From positions 8,209,568 through 8,273,567 of the forward strand of contig OX419343.1 of NCBI GenBank assembly GCA_948470475.1: a DNA stretch of 64,000 bases, in the 5' to 3' direction. This document shows positions 43,758-55,992 of this stretch, piece by piece; the first letter of the stretch is position 1, and each line of letters starts with the position of its first letter. The position numbers and the translations under genes were made by a program. The notes beneath the pieces are model-generated. The model worked only from the letters and a program-made list of their open reading frames with translations, was not told the DNA's origin and made no database searches. The stretch is from Galaxea fascicularis. Its lineage: Eukaryota > Cnidaria > Anthozoa > Scleractinia > Euphylliidae.

Positions 43758-46700
43758 TTAACAGCGTGAATAGACATCATAACCACACGCGTATACCGCA
43801 GCGGTGACTGCACAGACACAAAGATGGTCGGATCATAGCTCACGCTGTCACTACGCCACTCACTACCTTAACTCCAGGTGTGTACCGTTACGGTTATCAT
43901 CCCTTACTCTGTTTGGATTAAGACTTACCTTTTGTTGTCTGATAACACACGCGTGTTCCACCGCCTTAACTCCACGCGTGTACCTTCATACAATGGAAAC
44001 AATTGGCTTAGCCAGACTTGCCTGCTGTTATTGAACACGGATTGGTTAATTGAAAACTCTATTATATTTTCGAAATAAAGGTGCGCTTTTCGTTGAATAA
44101 TTCTTGCAATTCATTTGCTGTGAAAAATTCGTACTATTAATCTTTTCCCTAGATAATCGTTAAATGTTCCGAGTGTTTTAATAGTTTTGTGTGTAAGAAT
44201 AAATTCGGCTTAGCTAACTTGTCGTGTTTTCCCCAAAAGGAGGAGTAACAAACGTGAATTAAAAACGGAATTAATTGTTGTGGGATGCATTAGTGATCGT
44301 ATGCTATAATATAACGTTGTGTTATTACCTTTTGTACATGAACGCATTGATGAGTTTGAGTCAAACGCATTTCAAAGGGAAGGCAGTCTGTAGTTTTTGA
44401 AGATGAATGCTGGATAGCATAGCGCGCTGTCACTTTGTAAGCTGAAACACAATACACGATGATCACCGACGGCAAACGGCAAACAGTCGTCTGTTGTTTG
44501 CCGTAAACGTGGTGCTTATTCTCTCTATTACCTCCTTTCCCCACCCCTTGGGTATGCGGCATTAATACAGTTCCCTGTATTAATCATTTTTGAAGAAAGA
44601 TGATCTGAGACGTGGCCAAACTACAGTTTTGTTGGTTCGCTCACGCCCCCTTTGAACTGATCTCACACGTAAGGTATAAGGAAAGAGGGTGACGTCATCA
44701 CTAATGTTAGGCAAATGTTGTGCGCAAAGTTTTGTCGGCCGGCCCTGGATTCGCCGGAACCCACGACCGTGAGTTGAAATACGTTTCTAATTCAATTTCG
44801 TCATCTTCTGGACCCATTGCCTCCGTGAACAAACTAATGCCATCTGTTCATAAATATGGCAGTTGCAACCTGACTTCCTCACTTCGTGATTCCAAGCATC
44901 GGTAAAATTTTTTAGTCCTCAGAGAGAAAAAAAAAGGTTGACGAGTTCTTCTTTAGCAACGTGTCAAGGAAATGAATGGTAATTTACATAACAACACCAG
45001 TCAGGCCAGGGTATCGGTCGACATTAGCTAACATTAATCTGACGAAAGAGAAAGAAAGCTCAGGCCCTTTTCAAGGGTGGTGCTACTACCATACCAAACT
45101 AAAGCCTGAATAAACCAGAGTGCTCGTTTTTGTAAAGTTCGACTGAATTAAATTCGAACTCTGAAACCAAGTCGCGTTTCAGTCGAGCAAGGGTGGAGCC
45201 ACATTGGTACGACCCTTTAAACGGGCCTGAGATATCCTTCTGGCGAAATGATACTTTAACACACACTTGGAGGAACTTTTCCCGATACCACCAAGGACAA
45301 TAACAGTCTATTTTGCAGGTGTGTGGTCTTTGAATAGAAGCGAGGTTAGCGGTGACCTTGTTTTGATCCAAACCTCACTGCAGTCTTTCACGTCCAAGTG
45401 TGGACTAATTAGCATAAGAACATCAAGGAAAAACAAGGTCACTCCCAGCCTCGCTTATACTCAAAGGCCAAGTCACTAAAGAAACAATAAATGAACAAAT
45501 AGAATATTGCTGCAAAGGTTTGATGCCGCTATTAATTGTGTGCACGTTTAGGGTCAACATTACCAAACTACGCATGACCTTTGTACCCTTTTTCCAACGT
45601 AACTTCATGAGCGTCGAGAGGATGAGAAATCTCGTGCCTTTGTGACGTTTTGGTCTTGTTACTCCGCGCTAAATCATTTTCTGTTTCACGTTAGCGCGAT
45701 GAGCCCGAGACCAATTGAACACTTACCGAACATTCCGAACAGTCGAACTTTCGAATGCCGAATGGTCTGCTATTAAACTCAATTGGACGCTTGATTGTTG
45801 CCGAACTCCTATTCGTTTGTACTAAAATCAACGTTGATAAAACGAGATTAAGAAAAGAAACGGCCTAAATAGCATGGAACTGGTGTACATTTGCTTAACG
45901 CCGTTTTGTTTTGTCATTGTTGCTATGTACAATTCCATTTAATAAAGGTTCATTATGATTTCTCCTTCGTGTTCTACTACGTATCAGGTGACAGGAGATG
46001 CAATCCGAACAAAATCGAATCGGATTAGTTTGGATTTTGTTCGATTTTGTTCGATAGGTTCGATTGGTTCGGAAATCGAACTCTGAGCAAAATAGATGTT
46101 GGGTTTTGGTTCAACTTTGTTAGATAAGATACGCCGGGTGTCTTAGATGGTGGCTATCTGATCACCATGAAAGATTTGAATGTTGTGACCAAACTGCAGA
46201 CGACTCTACTTAAAGAAACCCATACTTAGCTGGAACAGACCCTGTTATCTCTCCTCAGGTTGACGGTTTTTGCCTCTCACGGAGAAATTAAATCTGCGTA
46301 TGAATACGCCGGAAGGCAACAAACGTAATTTACGACTTAACAGTTAACCTCAGTACGTTTTTATCATTGTTCTTATGTTGCCCTTGTAATAACCTTTTTT
46401 CCGACAAAAGGAAATTAAAAAAAAATCGATGCAGGTGGACAGGATATGGCAACTGTAATATGAATAAAAAACAATTTTATGCGAATTAATACAGAAGGCT
46501 TTTTTTCTTGACGACTGTCTTTGTAAAAGAGGAGGTAAAACGTAACAATTTTCAGTACGGTTTTAACTTCGCACAAACAAAAGCGAAAACCCATTGCTTA
46601 TTGCAAGTGAATCGGCTCAGACTCGCATCTAAAAAGATATCGTGCGCATATACGGAGATTTACCGGAGCAAATGACACAGAAACATAAGAAGAAGTAATT

Positions 46701-46990
46701 ACCATAGATTAATGGACTAATGACAGGATAGAGGGAAACAAGAAAAAAACAATTAAATTCTAGAACAACAATACCACTGTCTACTGATACGAGACCGCTA
46801 ACGCATTAATATTTTTTAATTTGACGTACGTGGTACCATTTTTTTTCTGCCAAATACGCGGTGTTCCGCAATTGTAAATTTGTAATTCACCTCGAGCGCA
46901 TGACTCATTAAGTAAGAAAAAAATGATTTAAATGCTAATGCACCAACATGCCGCATTGGACCAACAAAAAATATTTTCTCAATTAATCAC
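43758..46990. other. Intergenic; no gene recognised
   Basis: 44530-44900 is receptor spacer repeated from 39540-40130. 45000-46480 holds nothing I recognise (GAACAAAATCGAAT-type short repeats near 46010-46080). 46490-46990 is type-2 receptor upstream homology (CTTGACGACTGTCTTT onward). Confidence 0.45.
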
Positions 46991-47000
46991 CTTCACTTTG

Positions 47001-47043
47001 TATAAATTGATGAGCTGTTTTTCTGCATTAAAATTGGGCGTTT
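47001..47043 (+). promoter_or_regulatory. Core promoter-like block of the 47145-48056 gene
   Basis: TATAAATTGATGAG, then CTGTTTTTCTGCATTA and AAATTGGGCGT, almost identical to 40761-40803. TATAAAT is about 144 bp before the ATG. Confidence 0.6.
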
Positions 47044-47144
47044 AACTCCTTTGGGATGTTCTTTCGAAAAGGAGCTCTCGGTTCAAAACGCCCACCGAAG
47101 ACAAAAGGTTTGATAGCTATATAGCAGACACATGAAGCAAAGAT

Positions 47145-48056
47145 ATGCTTAACGCAACAGCCATTACGTTTATCATTATCAATTCATTGGAGGTAGTCTT
47201 CATCATCCTTGGCAATTCGCTCGCAATTTTTGTTTTCTGGACGCAGATGTCTCATCAGAAACGCACGTCTCTTTTGCATATAAACCTTGCAGTCGCTGAT
47301 TTGCTGGTAGGAGTAACAGAACCCATAGTCCTTGTTACTGAGAAATTACCAAGAATCATGAAACCTCGTGACGAACAAATAGGAGGTATAACAAATCCTT
47401 CTACAGCACTTCAACTTCTCGCGTCGATTATATCAGTATTTTTTCTCGCTTTTATTTCTTTAGAAAGGGCTTATGCGGTTATACGGCCAATCCGCCATCG
47501 TTTGACGAACATCCGAGTTTATATATTTGGCATCACTATCGTCTGGGCTGTTGGTATATGTATGGCCGGGCTGTCTCTATCATCGATCTATGAAGCTGCT
47601 GTGGATGGGGGAATTGTTCTTGGTGCTATCTTTGTTTTCCTTATTATCTCTTTATTGGTCATTTGCGCAAGTTACCTTAAGATACGCACTCGATTGCGTA
47701 GCACACCCAACGGTGGTCAGTCCACCGAACGTAACCTTCGTCTTTCAAAAACAGTGTTCCTGGTGATTGCCGTCTCGCTTGTGTTTTGGTTACCAGCATT
47801 TGTTGTGTACGCTGTACAGGGATTTTGTTCAAGTTGTTTTTTGCAGTCTGTATTTTCGGTCGTAAATCCTCTGCATTTGGCAAATTCAATGGTGAACCCA
47901 TTTGTGTACACGTTTAGAATGCCAGTATTTAAAGATGCTTTGAAGAGACTCTGGCGCAAGCGACGACAGAATGTTGAAATAAGACCTATCGAGAGATCGA
48001 GAAACAAGTTGAATTTGACTTCGGCAGCTTCTCTCACGACTACAAATGGAGACTGA
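47145..48056 (+). CDS. Class A GPCR, type-2 of the array
   Basis: Intronless receptor of 303 aa. Sequon NAT at 3-5; GN 23-24; Asp52; ERAY 107-110; FWLP 214-217; CSSC 228-231; NPFVY 251-255; helix 8 RMPVFKDALKRLWRKRRQN. No TM3/ECL2 cysteine pair. The tail (RSRNKLNLTSAASLTTTNGD) aligns with the end of the 26943 gene and with the 58430 pseudogene, not with the 40906/60007 subgroup. Its 3' flank (GAGAGTCAAACAGGTTTCAGCG) is also shared with the 26943 gene. With the inverted spacer pieces at 49.6-50.1 and 55.4-55.7 kb it forms an inverted cassette copy lacking the type-1 partner. Confidence 0.93.
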   Translation: MLNATAITFIIINSLEVVFIILGNSLAIFVFWTQMSHQKRTSLLHINLAVADLLVGVTEPIVLVTEKLPRIMKPRDEQIGGITNPSTALQLLASIISVFFLAFISLERAYAVIRPIRHRLTNIRVYIFGITIVWAVGICMAGLSLSSIYEAAVDGGIVLGAIFVFLIISLLVICASYLKIRTRLRSTPNGGQSTERNLRLSKTVFLVIAVSLVFWLPAFVVYAVQGFCSSCFLQSVFSVVNPLHLANSMVNPFVYTFRMPVFKDALKRLWRKRRQNVEIRPIERSRNKLNLTSAASLTTTNGD

Positions 48057-48560
48057 TGTTGATCCATACGGCAGACATGCCATGCATTCAGCCGCTCAAC
48101 TGAGAAAGATATGGAGAGAGTCAAACAGGTTTCAGCGGCAGTCTTTAAACAAAGAGAAAAAAGGATGGGTGCATAGATCTAGTAACCTTTGAAGGAGGAT
48201 AAAATTGTATGCTGCAATGAAAGTTTCTCATTTTCCTGAAGGGAGTTAATTAAAATTTCATTCCAAGGTTATTGTTGCGTGAGATTGTCCAGTGAGAATA
48301 GACTGCGTTCAAGGAACCAATCTTGATTGCCCGAAAGTTCCTTGGAAAATGCATTACTCGGGCGACTTCGTAGCAACTCGAACAGGTGGAGTGGTTCATC
48401 GGTGTTTACAGGTTGCTCCTCCTATGATACATTTAACTGCTTTCTAGCTACGCCCCTAAAGGAAGTGGCTGCAAAGTACGGTCACTGTTTAGAAATAAAT
48501 GTCTATTCTCAGAGAGTAGAGAAACTGTTGAAGATTAGTTTGTCGATGCAGTGGTTATTC
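48057..48560. other. Receptor 3' flank, no gene recognised
   Basis: The start matches the 3' flank of the 26943 gene. The rest is unassigned; the open frame at 48327-48683 runs into a MITE and is discounted. Confidence 0.45.
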
Positions 48561-49106
48561 TGGGCCGAGTCGGCTCAAAGCCTGGTTAGCGCTAACCATT
48601 GGTTAAGTTGGATTAAAACCTATAGGAGGGTGCTAATGGGGTGTAGTAGTCGATATTTGGCCAAAAAATTAGTAGTTAACTGATAAATGAAAAGTGAACA
48701 GTTAATGACATTCTATTATTATACTGAATACGATTGTTGTTGTTAATAAAAGCAACAAAGCTTTTTTTTCCTAGCGGCGAAGCTATTTCGTGACATTTAC
48801 CTTTTCCGCTGCGCGACAGGGTGTATTGATTTTAGTACAGTCCAACCCCAAAAACTGATTGGCGTACTGAAGTAAAGAAAATTCGGGTTATGATGCAAAA
48901 TTTTTCGCTGTCAGAAAATGAAAGTTAATAGTTAACTAAAATTAGTAGTTAACTGACAACTGGCCAAAAAAATAGTAATTGACAGACAATTGGGCGAAAA
49001 ATTAGTAGTTAACCGATAACTAGGTACCCCCATTAGAACCCTCCTATAGGTTGTCATGGTATTTAAGCTCGGTTAGCGCTAACCATGCTTCGAGCAACTC
49101 GGCCCA
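48561..49106. mobile_element. MITE (GGCCGAG family) carrying a nested element
   Basis: Outer ends TGGGCCGAGTCGGCTC and GAGCAACTCGGCCCA with inner GGTTAGCGCTAACC repeats, as in the uninterrupted copy at 32402-32510. The middle is displaced by the 48627-49042 element. Confidence 0.8.
48627..49042. mobile_element. Nested element with 8-bp target duplication CCTATAGG
   Basis: Ends AGGGTGCTAATGGGG and CCCCCATTAGAACCCT, flanked on both sides by CCTATAGG (48619-48626, 49043-49050). Eight-bp duplications fit hAT-like elements. The interior repeats AATTAGTAGTTAAC several times. Non-coding, 416 bp. Confidence 0.82.
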
Positions 49107-49189
49107 GACGTAGTATAGCTTTTCTGAACCTGGCAGGATCTGATGAACATTGTTCAAACCCTTTAATCCCTAAGAGCGCACCAATGTTT

Positions 49190-49587
49190 AATAGACCCTT
49201 CTCCAAAATGGCGGCAATGGATTTGAATAAGTTAAAATTGAGCTGAATGAAAAACTGATACCAGAAATTGGAAGAGCATCTCTTTACTTTAGTAACACTG
49301 CAAAGTTTCAGCATATCAGGTGTTATATCAGCTGAAAAAATGTAAGTTGAAATTTGACAAATCTACAGACGCTTGTATGACTGGGGGTATGGTGTATACC
49401 ACCAGTCATACAAACTTCTGTAAATCTTTCATTTTTAAACTTATTACATTTTCTCAGCTGTTGTTACACCCGATGCGCTGAAACTTTGCAGGGTTACTAA
49501 AGTTAAGGTGCTCTTTCTAGTGCTGGTATACGTTTTTAATTTTAACTTATTTTAATTTTCGGCTGCCATTTTTGAGAAGGGTCTATT
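49190..49587. mobile_element. MITE with AATAGACCCTTCTC ends
   Basis: The left AATAGACCCTTCTCCAAAATGGC and right GCCATTTTTGAGAAGGGTCTATT are inverted. Arms run inward with divergence to a central GTATGACTGG...CCAGTCATAC. Confidence 0.85.
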
Positions 49588-49639
49588 TCTACTTGTAGTA
49601 ACCGTCCCCGGCACTGCTCAATCAAACATAGACGTTGTG

Positions 49640-50098
49640 AGAAAAAAATCCACAAGTAACAAAGGTCTTGATTGTTTAACAAATTCTCTTCAACATTACC
49701 ATAGAAAATGTGTGGAGAACAGTGCGGAGACTAAACACTCTGATATTAAGGTTAAAAGGGTAAATATGTTTACTAAGCTGGGCGGAAGTATAACGATTCG
49801 TCTCTTCCTCCTCCTCCTTTAAAACCAGTCAGCTCATTAGGAAGAATAATTGTAACAAAACTTTCTGTTATTAATGTTATTTTTCTTACGATACAATGGT
49901 TGTATTTTCACGACAGCCGCTGTCTCTCTTAGCATTCTTGAAAGTGGTTTGTTTGCAGACTTCGTCAAGCGACTTAAAAATGATACGTGTTTTCACGGGT
50001 AAGATAAATTGATATGTGATAAGAGGGATTGTGAAATTTACATTCGCACGAAGTGCTTGTACTTTTAGCTGGAACACATACCATTCTACTCAATTATA
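49640..50098. repeat. Cassette spacer, inverted copy 4, distal part
   Basis: Reverse complement resembles 25430-25620 (GTGTT..AGCTAAA.GTA.AAGC, TATCACAT, TTTTAAAGGAGGAGGA, TTCCGCC.AG.TTAG). It ends exactly where the 5.3 kb insertion starts. Confidence 0.65.
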
Positions 50099-50250
50099 GC
50101 GGAGCTCCAGCGGCCCGAAGGGCCGCAAAGCGGAGCCCCATACCTATAGAAACCCGTGAACCGCTTTTCTCATGGTAATTTTGGCTAGCGGTATTGCTCG
50201 TGGGCGCGACCGACGACGACGACGACCTCGCACAATAATTAATAATACCC
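50099..50250. mobile_element. GC-rich repeat R1 (GCGGAGCTCC)
   Basis: Starts GCGGAGCTCCAGCGGCCCGA with a short GGCCCGAAGGGCC palindrome, then GCGGTATTGCTCGTGGGCGC, a short GAC run and CACAATAATTAATAATA. An inverted, GTC-expanded copy is at 52725-52916. Confidence 0.75.
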
Positions 50251-52724
50251 TAATATATAGATTTAGGCAAGCCTAAAAGCGGAGCTCCACAATTATTTGC
50301 TTAATATTAGCATTTACAGATAAACTAATATGGCAATGCCACAGGACTTGAACCATGACTCCAGAAAGGACTTCTCTATATTGTGATTACATGTTACACA
50401 TACTTTTTACTGTTTTGCTGCAGAGCCAGAGCCATCATTCAATCAAGTGCAAACGTAGATTTTCGAATTATCATCGGTCTTTGTGGTGGTGGGCCGATGA
50501 TCGGTTGTAAACGAAAGTTGATCGAAAAGTTCAAGCGACGCGACAATCGATTATGCTTTTTTCATAATCGATTGTTGCGGAAAAATTAAAAATTTATTGG
50601 AGAGACAAAAGTATTAAAATCAAGAAAAATGACCGTTTAATATCTTGGTGTGAGTTTGGTGTGGTTTTTCGTGGACTCCTAACTTCTAAGTCATAACAGC
50701 AGATATAATCTACGAATGTGTTTACCTGTGCGTACACGCTGTCACTTTGACTTCTATGTAGGTGAAAAATACATGAAATGCTTATTGGCAGATATTTTCG
50801 ATTATAATCGATGATCGATCGGTTGTGAAATCTCAACCGATTCCCACCACTACTTTGTGGCACAGGAACTATAATATGATTATGATGAGCAACAACGATT
50901 CACAAACTTTTCTTCATCACAGTTTAATTACATCTGATTACACTTCGATACAAGTGGTAAAAATCACTTAACTAGGTTAACAGTTCTAGTGTCCCACTAT
51001 TAAACCAACTTCACAACCGACATGTATCGGGGACATTTTAATCTATCAAAAAATATTTGACAGCGAAAGTGCGATAAAACCTCAAAGTGAGCTCATAAAA
51101 GAACAAAAGTACTTTGCTCGCCTTGTTTTGAACATTTTATTGTGTTATTCTTGTGATCTATAACAGTAAAGACGATAGAAAGTGCCGTCGATGTCCTTTT
51201 TACAATAACATGGAAAAACGTTGAGCGAAATCGACTTTACTTTTCCTTGAGAAAAGTGACTGCGACAGACTGATCGAGCACAGTATTTTAGCCATGAATC
51301 AACTCAGGTGATCAACTGCAATTATCTAGTGATGTTGAGAATGTTTTTTTTCTTGACTTCGATCACTTACAAATATTGTAAACAACAAACCTTGACTACA
51401 AGTTGAGGGTGGTATTATTTTTGACATCACTGTTAATGATAACATCTGACTCAGGATTTCTGAAAAACATTTTTCAGCCGTAAACATTGAACAAAGGACG
51501 AAGTTTTTACTGCAATAGCCTTGAAAATCTGCGATTTTTTAACTAACAACGAGAATTGCTTTTGAGGGACAACATATTGCTGGCATTTCCAATGCTGCAG
51601 CTGTTAAAATTCGTGTTTACGTTTGGCAATGAGTTGTCAATTACTCTTTGCGAGTTTCCGAAAACAAAGCGAAGCCGAGGATATAAAGCGTCCGGACTTC
51701 GCTTAGCTTTTCTTCAACCAATACTTTGCCCAAAAAATGAGCGACAGCAGGGAAAACGAAGAATATTAGGATTCAAAATGAAATATTGGATCGAAAATAT
51801 GCATTTGGAAAAAAGACGAGCATTTTTTACTACGAAAACAGCATGAAAACAACAAACGGTAAGCTAGAAAACAAATAACGATGGCGGCGAATGTTTCTTC
51901 GGCGTTTCTCGTAGAAATTGGAAAACTAAGACAAGTAACAAACATAACTCGAAGTCACAGAGACAAATCACCATATGTGATATAAAAGACACAACAGGAA
52001 TACTAACCTGCGGACAGTTTAAGCTTAAGTCAGTCAACAATCACTCCGAACGCAAAGCTAAAGCAGAAGCCGTCATTTCACACAAAAGTATTCATTTGCT
52101 AAGCAGATACAAATCCTTAGCGGGCCTTGGAGTTTTTCACCGTCACTTTGTGTTACTCCCCATGTCTACCAAGGAAGCCTCTTCAATTAAGGATTTTTAG
52201 CGGCAAAACCGTCCAGTTTAATCCACAGCAAAAGTGAGCAATAGAAGACGGCGCCTGCATGATTAAAACCCTGCCAAACCACACGATCTTTTCTCTCGCA
52301 GATCCGTAAACTATAAAATAGCAAAGCCAGGCAATCCAATTTGCTGCTGTTAACATCCAAAGGCTGATTCTCATCGGTTTAAACAAAAAACAAACTGAGA
52401 AGTAGTCACGGTAGGCGGCGAATTGTTTGCAGGACTTAGATCTGTTGATCCTGGCGAAAAATTACGCCTCGTTTTGGTCTGGCTTGAGCCTGCGATCGAA
52501 TTGAAAACCAGTACCTGGTCAGCGGTCAACTTCAAAAAAACAGCTGACCTCGACAGCTCATAACTTGAGCCCGCAATATGATCACGTGATACTGGTCAGC
52601 GGATGCATTGTTTTGACAGGTGTCATTGACATTGACATGGATGTCTAATATCAAAGATGTCCGCTGTAAACTAGATGGTCAGCTGGAGTATGGCCGCCAT
52701 GTTGGATTATTATTATTATTATTA
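50251..52724. repeat. Left arm of long inverted repeat (about 2.5 kb)
   Basis: From TAATATATAGATTTAGGC inward, this arm is the near-exact reverse complement of 52917-55442. It carries a diverged twin of each open frame on the other arm; the frame starting ATGGCGGCGAATG (about 51881) has a one-base deletion relative to the right arm and stops early. Confidence 0.9.
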
Positions 52725-52748
52725 GGTTATTATTAATTATTGTGCGAG

Positions 52749-52793
<45 letters not shown>

Positions 52794-52836
52794 GTCGTCG
52801 TCGGTCGCGCCCACGAGCAATACCGCTAGCCAAGAT

Positions 52837-52868
<32 letters not shown>

Positions 52869-52916
52869 AGGTATGGGGCTCCGCTTTGCGGCCCTTCGGG
52901 CCGCTGGAGCTCCGCT
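52725..52916. mobile_element. Repeat R2 with GTC microsatellite, at the centre of the palindrome
   Basis: Reverse complement of R1 (50099-50250) with the GAC/GTC run expanded (52751-52803). Poly-Arg and similar open frames across it are artefacts. Confidence 0.85.
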
Positions 52917-55442
52917 AATAATAATAATAATAATCCAACATGGCGGCCATACTCCAGCTGACCACCTAGTTTACAGCGGACATCTTTGATATTAGACATC
53001 CATGTCAACGTCAATTGACACCTGTCGAAACAACGTATCCGCTGACCAGTATCACGTGACCATATTGCGGGCTCAAGTTATGAGCTGTCGAGGTCAGCTG
53101 TTTTTTTGAAGTTGACCGCTGACCAGATACTGGTCTTCAATTCGACCGCAGGCTCAAGCCAGGCCAAAACGAGGCGTAATTTTTCGCCAGGTTCAACAGA
53201 TCTTCGTCCTGGAAACAATTCGCCGCGTACAGCTGTACTTTGACCACTTCTTAGTTCGTTCTTTGTTTAAACCGATGAGAATCAGCCCTTGGATGTTAAC
53301 AGCAGCAAATTGGATTGCCTGGCTTTGATATTTTATAGTTTACGGATCTTCGAGAGAAAAGATCGTGTGGTTTGGCAGGGTTTTAATCATGCAGGCGCTG
53401 TCTTCGATTGCTGACTTTTGCTGTGGATTAAACTGGACGGTTTTGCCGCTAAAAATCCTTAATTGAAGAAGCTTCCTTCGTAAACATGGGAAGTAACACA
53501 AAGTGACGGTGAAAAACTTCAAGGCCCGCTAAGGATTTGTATCTGCTTAGCATATGAATACTTTTGTGTGAAATGACGGCTTCTGCTTTAGCTTTGCGCT
53601 CGGAGTGATTGTTGACTGACTTAAACTGTCCGCAGGTTAGTACTCCTGTTGTGTCTTTTATATGACATATGGTGATTTTTCTCTGTCCGCTACGAGTTAT
53701 GTTTGTTACTTGTCTTAGTTTTCCAACTTCTACAAGGAACGCCGAAGAAACATTCGCCGGCATCGTTCTTTGTTTTCTAGCTTACCGTTTGTTGTTTTCA
53801 TGCTGTTTTCGTACTAAAAAATGCTCGTCTTCTTTCCAAATGCATATTTTCGATCCAATATTTCATTTTGAATCCTAAAATTCTTAGTTTTCCCTGCTGT
53901 CGCTCATTTTTTGGGCAAAGTATTGGTTGAAGAAAAGCTAAGCGAAGTCCGGACGGTTTATATCCTCGGCTTCGCTTTGTTTTCGGAAACTCGCAAAGAG
54001 TAATCGACAACTCATTGCCAAACGTAAACACGATTTTTAACAGCTGCAGCATTGGAAATGCCAGCAATATGTTGTCCCTCAAAAGCAATTCTCGTTGTTA
54101 GTTAAAAAATCGCAGATTTTCAAGGCTATTGCAGTAAAAACTTCGTCCTTTGTTCAATGTTTACGGCTGAAAAATGTTTTTCAAAAATCCTGAGTCAGAT
54201 GTTATCATTAACAGTGATGTCAAAAATAATACTACCCTCAACTTGTAATTATATATAGTGTTCTAAAAATAATACCGCCTACGAGTTGTAGTCAAGGTTT
54301 GTAGTTTACAATATTTGTAATTGATCGAAGTCAAGAAAAAAACCATTCTCAGCATCACTAGATAATTGCAGTTGATCACCTGAGTTGATTCATGGCTAAA
54401 ATACTATGCTCGATCAGTCTGTCGCAGTCACTTTTCTCAAGGAAAAGTAAAGTCGATTTCGCTCAACGTTTTTCCATGTTATTGTAAAAGGACATCGACG
54501 GCACTTTCTATCGTCTTTACTGTAATAGATCACAAGAATGACACAATAAAATGTTCAAAACAAGGCGAGCAAAGTACTTTTGTTCTTTTATGAGCTCACT
54601 TTGAGGTTTTATCGCACTTTCGCTGTAAAATATTTTTTGATAGATTAAAATGTCACCGATACATGTCGATTGTGAAGTTGGTTTAATAGTGGGACACTAG
54701 AACTGTTAACCTAGTTAAGTGATTTTTACCACTTGTATCGAACTGTAATCAGATGTAATTAAACTGTGATGAAGAAAAGTTTGTTAATCGTTGTTGCTCA
54801 TCATAATCATATTATAGTTCCCGTGCCACAAAGTAGTGGTGGGAATCGGTTGAGATTTCACAACCGATCGATCATCGATTATAATCGAAAAAATCTGCCA
54901 ATAAGCATTTCTTGTATTTTTCACCTACATAGAAGTCAAAGTGACAGCGTGTACGCACAGGTAAATACATTCTTAGATTATATCTGCTGTTATGACTTAA
55001 AAAGTTTAATAGGAGTCCACGAAAAACCACACCAAACTCACACCAAGATATTAAACGGTCATTTTTCTTGATTTTAATACTTTCGTGTCCCCAATAAATT
55101 TTTAATTTTTCCGCAACAATCGATTATGAAAAAAGAATAATCGATTGTCGCGTCGCTTGAACATTTCGATCAACTTTCGTTTACAACCGATCATCGGCCC
55201 ACCACTACCACAAAGACCGATGATAATTCGAAAATCTACTTTTGCACTTGATTGAATGATGGCTCTGACTCTGCAGCCAAAGCGTAAAAAATATGTGTAT
55301 ATGTAATCACAATATAGAGAAGTCCTTACTGGAGTCATGGTTCAAGTCCTGTGGCATTGCCATATTAGTTTATCTGTAAATGCTAATATTAAGGAAATAA
55401 CTGTGGAGCTCCGCTTTTAGGCTTGCCTAAATCTATATATTA
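52917..55442. repeat. Right arm of long inverted repeat (about 2.5 kb)
   Basis: Mirror of 50251-52724, ending CTAAATCTATATATTA. It has a small extra tandem segment near 54250-54300 (AATAATAC.CCT) relative to the left arm. Confidence 0.9.
53449..53763 (-). CDS. Hypothetical 104-aa ORF on the right arm
   Basis: ATG to stop, beginning MPANVSSAFLVEVGKLRQV and including KITICHIKDTTG and EAVISHKSIHMLSRYKSLAG. Lys/Ser-rich, no membrane segment, no family recognised. It follows another minus-strand frame (53798-54088; its start is TTG and the first Met lies at codon 13) by 34 bp. The mirror copy on the left arm is frameshifted. It may be a captured gene fragment or transposon ORF; translation is unproven. 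Confidence 0.25.
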   Translation of the reverse strand: MPANVSSAFLVEVGKLRQVTNITRSGQRKITICHIKDTTGVLTCGQFKSVNNHSERKAKAEAVISHKSIHMLSRYKSLAGLEVFHRHFVLLPMFTKEASSIKDF

Positions 55443-55690
55443 TCGTTGACATGTAAAAATATTGTGGAGCTAATTAATATTAAAAAGAAATCTTTGAGTC
55501 ATGGTGGGAGAATTCTTTCCCTCGGCACGTGGGAAAAACAACCAAAATCCGTGTATTTGCAAATTGAGCTGACTGTTCCCGCTTGCCTTATTCAATATGT
55601 GCGCAACTTTAGTTTCCTGTAACATATATTTAATTTTTTGTACTGGAAATGAGCAAAACTGTGGCGCGCGTTTCCAACATTCTTCAGACA
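55443..55690. repeat. Cassette spacer, inverted copy 4, proximal part
   Basis: Reverse complement matches 25200-25425 and 33700-33930 (AAACTAAAGTTGCGC, TGAATAAGGCAAGCGGGAAC, TTTGCAAATACACGGATTTTGG, TTAATATTAATTAGCTCCA). The 5.3 kb palindrome begins exactly where this match breaks. Confidence 0.75.
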
Positions 55691-55988
55691 AAAAAAAAAA
55701 ATAGGGGACTAAAAAAAGGGAACTGATATCTTGTTTTTCAATCAGTCCAAACTTTACTGTGAAAATGTGGCTTTTCTCTGTAATGAGAATATAACAGCCA
55801 ATATTGAAACGAAAAACTCAAGTTTCATAGAACTTCTCTCAGCAATTGTGGTTTTAAGCATATAACAGGTACCAGTAATTAAGTACAAAAACCAACTAAA
55901 AATGACATATATATCTGGCTGGCCATTTTTTATGGTTGCACACACGTTTGCATGTGTTTTACTTTTCTGTATCAATCGTTTGTTAGTA
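55691..55988. other. No gene recognised
   Basis: A/T-rich with a poly-A run. A 73-codon minus-strand frame has a hydrophobic stretch but no family match. Confidence 0.4.
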
Positions 55989-55992
55989 TTAA

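Noticed and set aside
52651..52842. Poly-arginine open frame
   Set aside because: Translation of the GTC/GAC microsatellite in repeat R2.
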